This document shows, piece after piece, positions 57,812 to 64,000 of a stretch of 64,000 bases of DNA (the stretch's first letter is position 1; each line of letters opens with the position of its first letter). Origin of the DNA: Plantago major (taxonomy: Eukaryota; Streptophyta; Magnoliopsida; Lamiales; Plantaginaceae); the NCBI GenBank assembly GCA_026545765.1, contig CM048840.1, positions 47,542,580 to 47,606,579 on the forward strand, in the 5' to 3' direction. Position numbers and translations under genes: made by a program. The notes beneath the pieces are model-generated. The model made no database searches. It was not told the origin of the DNA and saw nothing but the letters and a program-made list of their open reading frames with translations.

Positions 57812-59629
57812 TATCCAGCTGCCCATTGTGCTCAAACTCAAAGAAATGGTTCTAAGCTTCATATCAATCCTGATTGTGATGAAGTAAAACAGTTTTTGTC
57901 GAGGTAATTCATGCTTCAATAATTATCTATCTTTTATATATTGGCCTTTATATCAATTACATGTGCATTTGTTATATTCTCACTTCTTTTTCATTTACAA
58001 ATTTGATGAGACAACTTTAATGGATTCAAGATTGAACCTGGGATTTCAAGTGCGAGCATTACTGTAACAAACGATACACCATCATGCAATATAGAAAAGT
58101 AGTTAAAAACTTCTGCTATGAAAACCATTCCCGAGCTACTAAGAGCAAAAGAAGTAAGATAAAATCATATTACTCGAAATAGCTGATAAAACTTTAGATC
58201 ATATGTAAATAACGGGAAAACTGAAAATAAATTACAGCGGACTTTTTTAATTTCATAATTTGTTTTGTCACAGCCTGGCATTTACATAACCCGTGCAATC
58301 ATTTTCACGGTTGACCTCGATTCAGAATAGTACTATTTGGATGTGGAAAGAAGGATTGTATGAAAGGTGTTGGAAAATTTGGGAAGATTGGGCAAATATG
58401 TTCCAAGTGCAACAACAAAATTGAAGAGTTCGTCCCGAGGTAATTTTAGACAAATGTATTATATTATAAGTTAATGTAATGTTATATTTTGATTAGAAAT
58501 TATTTAATGGTTAGAAAATAACATGAAAATTTATTTAACAAGAACATGTTCAAGGTTAGGGTACATGTTACTGATGAAGAAGATGCATCGACTTATTTTG
58601 TATTGTTTGACAACTTCATGTCCACTTTGTTAAATAAATCTGTTGTCGGTGTCGTCAAAGACAATAACATTGAGGTAATGGACCTATTCCTTATCATACG
58701 CATTGTGCTAATACAAATAGTAATGGATATGATGTTCTTAATTATGTTTCAATGTCAAAAAATAGCTTAATCTACTGTAAAACTAAGTATGTTTCATTTT
58801 ATACTATTTCGTTCAGATTGGCCGTCATAATGTATAACATGAAGAGTTTGTATTTTTCGGTGGACATCACTGCCTCTTTAAAGTAGAGCTCCAACAAAAG
58901 TGGACCTGGAAGAACAAAATAAGGAGTTCATCGTCAAACACCTAACCGAAGATGAAAACATGATTGCTTAATTCATCGTTGTTACAAATTCACATGTATA
59001 ATATTATATTTGATTCAAATCAAGTATAAATTAAATTTAACTATAAACATGATAGAAGTTCACATGTTGTTAAGTATGCTCAAAAGATCCATCTTTTCAT
59101 TGGTATTCTGGAAAAAAATGATGTGTAGAGTTCTCAATTGAGAACGTAATGTGTGTTGATAAAAAGGCTTTAACCTCCTGATAAAAGGAGTTGTACACAT
59201 TAATTATAACTTTATGATCCAGGTTTGAAAACACATTCTTATTTGAACTTCACCATATCTACTCATGTTATAGGAGGTTAATCAAATAACAGGTTTGAAA
59301 TCTCATTCCTATTTGAACTTAACAATGTCTACTCATGTTATAGGAGGTTAATCAAACAACTGGTTTCAGCGAAGATAACGCACCACTTGAAAATGAAATA
59401 AACACGGTAACTGATCACAACTTACCCGATATATATAAATATTTAATTGACTTGGTTCTTTGCTTTCATTAATTAAGGTCTCATGCGTTGTCTCTATAGA
59501 GGATAGTTCCACCCCGATAAATTGTGATCTCACACAAGAAAAGAGAATGATCGATCCAATTTCGATCACTTGGCCAATATGGATGAGTTCCAGCTTTCGG
59601 TCACGAAGAAGATAAAGAAAGAAAAGTAG
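57812..59629 (+). pseudogene. RPA70-like gene, 3' part
   Basis: After the CACTA end the frame resumes with NGSKLHINPDCDEVKQFLSR and a GT donor at 57902. Next come FKIEPGISSASITVTNDTPS with a stop soon after, and MKTIPELLRAKE. The C-terminal Rep_fac-A_C domain has the zinc motif CGKKDC..ICSKC (58330-58425), then MFKVRVHVTDEEDASTYFVL from 58546. A last exon (about 59500-59629) ends MDEFQLSVTKKIKKEK, a lysine-rich tail like that of plant RPA1 proteins. Together with 49826-50850 it forms one RPA-like gene of about nine exons. The in-frame stops argue against function. Confidence 0.75.
59221..59360 (+). repeat. 70-bp tandem duplication inside the RPA-like gene
   Basis: 59221-59290 and 59291-59360 are two 70-bp units starting AGGTTTGAAA and sharing TACTCATGTTATAGGAGGTT, with about nine differences. 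It lies in a presumed intron. Confidence 0.9.
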
Positions 59630-60265
59630 TCTTATCTGAAGACATCTATAACAATTTTATTAACCGATCAACATGTCTTGGATTAGTGGTCAATGTTTTT
59701 TGTGTTCGAACAATAAATTATTCTCATGGATTTTTGGTTTTCGTTTTGTGTTAGTCTTTGAATATTAGTTTGCTCCCCAATCATTGTTGTCATTGTTTTT
59801 ATAACTTCGTTCAAATTGGTTGATTGGATGTGTATGTTACCTACGTCTGACCCCTTGCTGCTCACCCTACCCATTTCCTTTCAATTGGGTCAGTACCAAA
59901 TTATTTTCAAGTTTATGTTTTGTTGATAAAACGTTTATTGATTTGGTATAACATGGAAAACTTGATAAATCTTTAAAAATTCACATCGACTATATTATAT
60001 ATATTTTCGTGGTAAAAAGTCACATAGTAAAGAAAGTTCTTTGTTTCTACCTAATTATAATTTTAAGGTCCCATTGTTGATAAACTCTTGATTCTTTCCT
60101 TTTGACTTTGCGCAATCCTAACTATGCAAAAAAAATCATAATGCAGAATGAATCCAGTACCAGAGGTTGAATCTAGACTTTTATCTCTTCCAGGTTGAGT
60201 TGATGGAGGTGATAATAATGCGTGTTGCTAAGTCATCTTTCAAGGGAATACATACAAAAAACACT
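59630..60265. other. AT-rich stretch, no gene recognised
   Basis: No ORF with support and no transposon ends seen. Confidence 0.4.
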
Positions 60266-60352
60266 ACAACAAGTTAAAGGAACTATACACACACACACAC
60301 ACACACACCCCATAATAAAAGGAAAAGCTGGAGTATAATATGTATGTATGTA

Positions 60353-62284
60353 CAGGGGCGGACCCAGAATTTAGATTGGGGGGAGGGGGGGGGGGCGAAA
60401 TTATATATTATATTACTGGGTAGCGGGCTTAATTAGTCGAGTCGGATTTCATATATGCGGGCTTAATTAGTCAGGTCGGATTTCAAATGTCCACACACAA
60501 ATAACTGATATTTAATTATGTGATATTTAACTGAACGGCAAATAGAAGTGATCTGCATAATGAAAGTGTGGAACACGTTCACATTCCAGAAAACTAATGA
60601 AAGTAAAAATGTTGATGATTAATATTAATCGATGACATACCTAGTAGCTGGTGCAAACTTGAATGATTCTCCATTTTGAATCTCACTTACAAACCTTGAA
60701 TTGAACCCGACGTTTTTTCATGACTTCAATTCATCTATAACTGAATCAACATCAAAAGACCGAGTGATTTCTTTCTCGATATTCATCAATAGAGCACTAG
60801 ACAAAAAGTCATCCCCATCTTACTACGTAACCTTGTCTTCACAATTTTAATCGCAGAAAATGCACGTTCTGATGTAGCCGTAGAAACTGGGAGAGTCAAA
60901 ATTAGTCTTATCAACCGATCAACAGGGGGATATATGGTTGACTTCACTGACTTCGACAATAGTTGACACATTTCAGAAAGAGATTGCACATCTTTAAACT
61001 GCACATTATTTCGAATATCGAGTTCAAAAAGCTCCAATTGATATATTAGACATTGTTGTTCTTCATTATTGAAATCAGCAGGATATAACTTTTCAACCAA
61101 CTCACATATATCATTGATGTTGAAACATTTATAGCCATCTTTATGATTCAAAGCTAAGCTTAGCTTTAACAGCTCCACTGCATCTTCATTGAATCGAGAT
61201 TTCATCTCCTAATATGCAATCTATTGTTTCATAAAATATATCAACCCGAAAATGATGTTCCCATGTAATATTCCCTTTTCTAGCATGACCTCTGCTTGCT
61301 TTACATTGAGAACTCATATCGGGGACTTCAATTTCTTGTTTCTTGCAGAAGTCATTCACCTTTTGCAACAGCTCATTCCATCCACTTTCCCTCAATTTCC
61401 GAATGATTTCTTTCGTACTTGATACCTATTTAACAAAACATAAAACATCAATAATTCAGTACCTATTTAAGTGTCCATTCTCCTCTGCTCATTCTAAAAC
61501 TTCTCAGAATCTCAGTCATCAATTTACAGCAAACTAAAAGCACCAGCACACTAAATTAGCTACAACTAAAAGCTCAAACTCAGATTCTATAAGAACTACT
61601 TACTGATTGACTGCAAGACGTCAACGTGGTGGTCGGCGTGACCGGAATTCCGTGCTACAAGTTGGATAGAGTAGAGAAGAGGAATTTCTGTAAATTAGAG
61701 ATGATTAAATACACAATAGACCAATTCATTAAGAAAAACAAACAATGGAGATTCAATTTCAACAATAAATGATATATACAACATACAAGTTAAAAACCTG
61801 ACCTAAAAAATTGGATCGAAAAGGGAAGGAGCTGCGAGCTTGGTGCTGGAGGCGTGTTGGAGAATTTTTGGTCCAGGCAAATCGTGAATGGAAAGAAATG
61901 GAGCCTGGAGACTGGAGTGTTGACTTATTTGTTTAATCTCACTTGCACGTGAGACCAATAGTATAAGTATATAGTATGTAGTCTTAGGTCTTACATAGGA
62001 GTTTATTTTAGCTTTGTTTCATTTATTTAACATTATTTTTGTTTTATTGTCACATAGTTAGAGCGATATTCGTGTTTATTTATCATTCAATACGTTTTGC
62101 TAAAAATGCTCTTTCTCTTAGTATATAATAAATGTTGATCTCGATTTAATACTTTATTTCATAATCAAAATCCAAAACAATAAATAATACATATAATTTT
62201 TTTTTGAGGGGGTGAAGAAATCTAAAATTTCAAAAAATATTACATATATATTAAAAAAAAATCTTGGGGCTAGGTCCACCCCTG
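60353..62284 (-). mobile_element. hAT transposon with 8-bp target duplication
   Basis: Left end CAGGGGCGGACCCAG, right end (reverse complement) CAGGGGTGGACCTAG. Both flanks are TGTATGTA, an exact 8-bp duplication, with the caveat that the site is a TATG microsatellite. The element is 1932 bp and contains only the 3' part of a transposase gene on the minus strand, so it is an internally deleted derivative. 61400-62280 holds no other gene. A G run near 60380-60394 may be unreliable. Confidence 0.88.
60640..61395 (-). pseudogene. hAT transposase C-terminal part (dimerisation domain)
   Basis: 61395-61190 encodes WNELLQKVNDFCKKQEIEVP, and 61205-60786 continues with LKLSLALNHKDGYKCFNIND. The hATC dimerisation motif LPVSTATSERAFSAIKIVK is followed by TRLRSKM. 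A frame break near 60800 leads into a short tail with ALLMNIEKEITRSFDVDSVI. Frame changes at 61195 and 60800 and the missing N-terminal zinc finger and catalytic region make it non-functional. The style is that of TTF/MYM-type hAT proteins common in plants. Confidence 0.85.
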
Positions 62285-62440
62285 TGTATGTATGTATGTG
62301 TGTGTGCACATACATACATACATACTTACTTCAGATTTTCCTTTTATTATGGTATATAACTCAAGCTTGATTTCTACTAAACAGTTTCAATAATATTTGT
62401 TAGTTGCACTCACCTGCAGACTTTGGCATCTACAGATTTG

Positions 62441-62471
<31 letters not shown>
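62441..62471. repeat. (TA)n microsatellite
   Basis: About 14 TA units in a row. Confidence 0.9.
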
Positions 62472-62599
62472 CTTACTGGCCCTTATCTCCCTATGAAACC
62501 AATGTCTTCCGGAGTTGCACCAAAAGTGCATGTCCTATATCATCATGCACTGGTACGAGTTATTTTGTTTATTATAAAAACATTTATATTAGTCACAAG
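62472..62599 (+). other. Possible exon remnant next to the hAT-like element
   Basis: MKPMSSGVAPKVHVLYHHAL is encoded at 62496-62553, followed by a GT. It may belong to the same unknown gene as the fragment at 63754-63993, since the intervening element 62600-63473 splits the region. Weak evidence. Confidence 0.25.
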
Positions 62600-63473
62600 T
62601 AGGGTTGAGCATCGGTCCAAAATCGAACCGAAAAAACCAAAATCAAAATTTATGTATTTTATGGACCGAAAACCGAACCGAATAAGTTCGGTCCGGGCCA
62701 AAACTGTTTCGGACCGAAGTTATAATAAAACAAAAGGAAGAAATACAAAATTCATACAGAAAGAAGAAACTGGCAAAAGGCATTGAGTAAACAATCATAT
62801 ACAGTGAGTATGGATTTTAGGATCTTATGTGAGCAACTTCTTCACTCTGCCCTTCTTCACATTGACTTTAATTGTGTAGCATGGAAAAAAATTAAGAAAA
62901 GAAAAGATTGGAGATTGAAGATCACAACGCAATTGAAGATCTAATGCGCACCTAGACGGAAAACCAACACAGAATTGAAGATTTGAACACACAATTGAAT
63001 ACTCCAAGATCAGTGCCAAGGTATATGCTTCTTCTTCCATGTCCAATCTTCTTCCGTCGATCTCCGGTGGTGGCGGCGGTGGAAGAGAAGTTCCAGTGAT
63101 GGTGGATACGGGTGATTGATGGAGGAGATGGCCGGAGCAGAAGTGTAGAGAAGCGCGATGGGAGAAAGGAGAGAGGAGGCTAGGGTTCTGCCTTTTGAAT
63201 TGAAAGTGATTTGGGCAATTTTGGTAAGTGAGGTAAGGTATTAAGGAAGGTAATGTTAATGAATTTAAAAAAATACTATATAAAAACCTCCTCTACTCGA
63301 GCCAGTTCGACTTGGACCGGAAAATTTTCGGTTCTCGACCAAACCGAACTGAAAACCGAAAATTTCTAAAAGGCTGGACCGAGAACCGAATGAAATGAAT
63401 TAGGTTCGAACCGAAAACTAAAATTTCGGTTCGATCCGATTTTTCGGTTCGGGTCATATTGTGCTCAGCCCTA
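62600..63473. mobile_element. Non-autonomous hAT-like element rich in GAACCGAAAA words
   Basis: The ends TAGGGTTGAGCA and (inverted) TAGGGCTGAGCA match at 11 of 12. Many direct and inverted GAACCGAAAA/TTTTCGGTTC words occur within ~130 bp of the ends. The 8-bp flanks GTCACAAG and GTCATAAC agree at 6 of 8, consistent with an aged duplication. The interior (62720-63290) is non-coding. This is a familiar plant MITE style. Confidence 0.75.
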
Positions 63474-64000
63474 GTCATAACTAAACAGATATTATGTTAT
63501 ATATATATATGGGTGGACTTCTTTCTATATGGAAAGCCAGCTGAATCAATGTAGCATTATATTTAGAAAAAGTTATTGCTGCAGGACACTTCGCTTCTGA
63601 GTTCTTAAAATGTTTTTTCTACTTGATCAATAAACAAGATGATGATATTAGTAAAAAAGGTGTCCAAATGCTGGCGAATTTGCACAAAAATCCGTCTTAC
63701 CGATCCTCTGCAATCCTGGCCCGAGTTAAACTGTTTTTTATCACCTTAGAAAAATGCCGGTTATGGATTATTTTTGTGATATAACGACGATATGCAAAGG
63801 AAGGCATCCTCGAATAAAATTCGAGACAAAACACAGTTACGTTGAGGGAAATGTCAAAATTTGTTCCAAATGCAAGGCAGATAGAGAAGTTTTCATTATT
63901 TTTTGTGATGTGCATTTAAAATACCTAGCAGGAGTTTTGGATGATGGTAGCGGTGTCATTGCAGAGTGTTGTCATCGTTCGTTTGGTCACTAAAAGTAAG
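63474..64000 (+). pseudogene. Unrecognised CxxC protein fragment, copy 2, with upstream coding-like sequence
   Basis: 63590-63740 encodes NKQDDDISKKGVQMLANLHK and YRSSAILARVKLFF. 63754-63993 encodes MDYFCDITTICKGRHPRIKF, then FETKHSYVEGNVKICSKCKA, FIIFCDVHLKYLAGVLDDGS and GVIAECCHRSFGH with a stop at 63991. The conserved CSKC and ECC cysteines could bind zinc. The pattern reminded me of C-terminal parts of telomere or ssDNA-binding OB-fold proteins, but I cannot name it. The 3' half is duplicated at 48927-49098. The gene may extend further left through an older exon at 62496. Confidence 0.45.

Larger units (their letters stand above)
60266..62372. repeat. Palindromic host sequence split by the hAT element
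   Basis: The left arm contains (AC)n, CCATAATAAAAGGAAAA (60310-60326) and a TATG microsatellite; the right arm after the hAT contains the TATG run, (TG)n, and TTTTCCTTTTATTATGG (62335-62351), the exact inverse. The arms span roughly 60-80 bp each. The hAT lies at the centre. Confidence 0.75.

Overview
This window is plant nuclear DNA, most likely from a eudicot. The evidence is a spliced plant organelle zinc-finger gene, a copia retrotransposon primed by initiator-Met tRNA, and MULE, CACTA, hAT and Helitron elements of plant type. The species cannot be named from the sequence. About 85-90% is transposable-element DNA, much of it broken and nested, and only one gene (43099-46555, minus strand) looks like an intact host gene.

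Layout. 1-11317 is copy A (+) of a large Ty1/copia element of Sirevirus type, internally deleted. 11318-13286 is a decayed Ty3/gypsy gag piece plus tandem repeats. 13287-18652 is a MULE with 50-bp terminal inverted repeats and a broken FAR1-type transposase (-). 18653-19619 is a spacer with a possible truncated 5' exon. 19620-35223 is copy B (-) of the same copia family, structurally near complete: 1.6-kb LTRs, PBS, gag with coiled-coil tail, protease, integrase, RT-RNase H, a third gene, and a polypurine tract. 35224-36345 is a fold-back array of TTAGTTTCA units. 36819-37606 looks like a stray LTR abutting a broken Helitron Rep/helicase gene (37610-41101, +). 41890-42206 holds a hairpin-rich cluster and a piece resembling the 5S-derived Cassandra TRIM. 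43099-46555 is an OZ/VAR3-like RanBP2 zinc-finger gene (-, five exons, 677 codons). 47104-48203 is a small TIR element. 49826-59629 is an RPA70-like gene (+) split by a CACTA element (50893-57811), which itself carries a gypsy 3' end and LTR (54907-56133). 60353-62284 is a hAT element inside a palindrome. 62600-63473 is a non-autonomous hAT-like element. An unrecognised CxxC protein fragment is present twice (48927-49098 and 63817-63988).

The most unusual feature is the third gene of the copia family, downstream of pol. In both copies it has its own TATA-bearing, CT-rich leader region about 175 bp before the ATG. It is broken by five very small (75-85 bp) GT-AG introns separating short exons that begin GCT or GTT; the introns are all phase 0 in copy A, and copy B has drifted by a base at one exon. 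Exon and intron lengths agree between the copies. It looks like a spliced gene, grown by exon-intron duplication, carried inside a retrotransposon that must itself pass through RNA.

How the pieces relate. The elements are mostly parasites of one another: gypsy inside CACTA inside an RPA-like gene, hAT inside a palindrome, an LTR against the Helitron. Copies A and B face opposite ways and form a long inverted repeat around the 8.3-kb MULE-containing spacer. Nearly every element ORF carries frame changes or stops, so most are inactive here. All functional names are my own reading of motifs; no database search was run.
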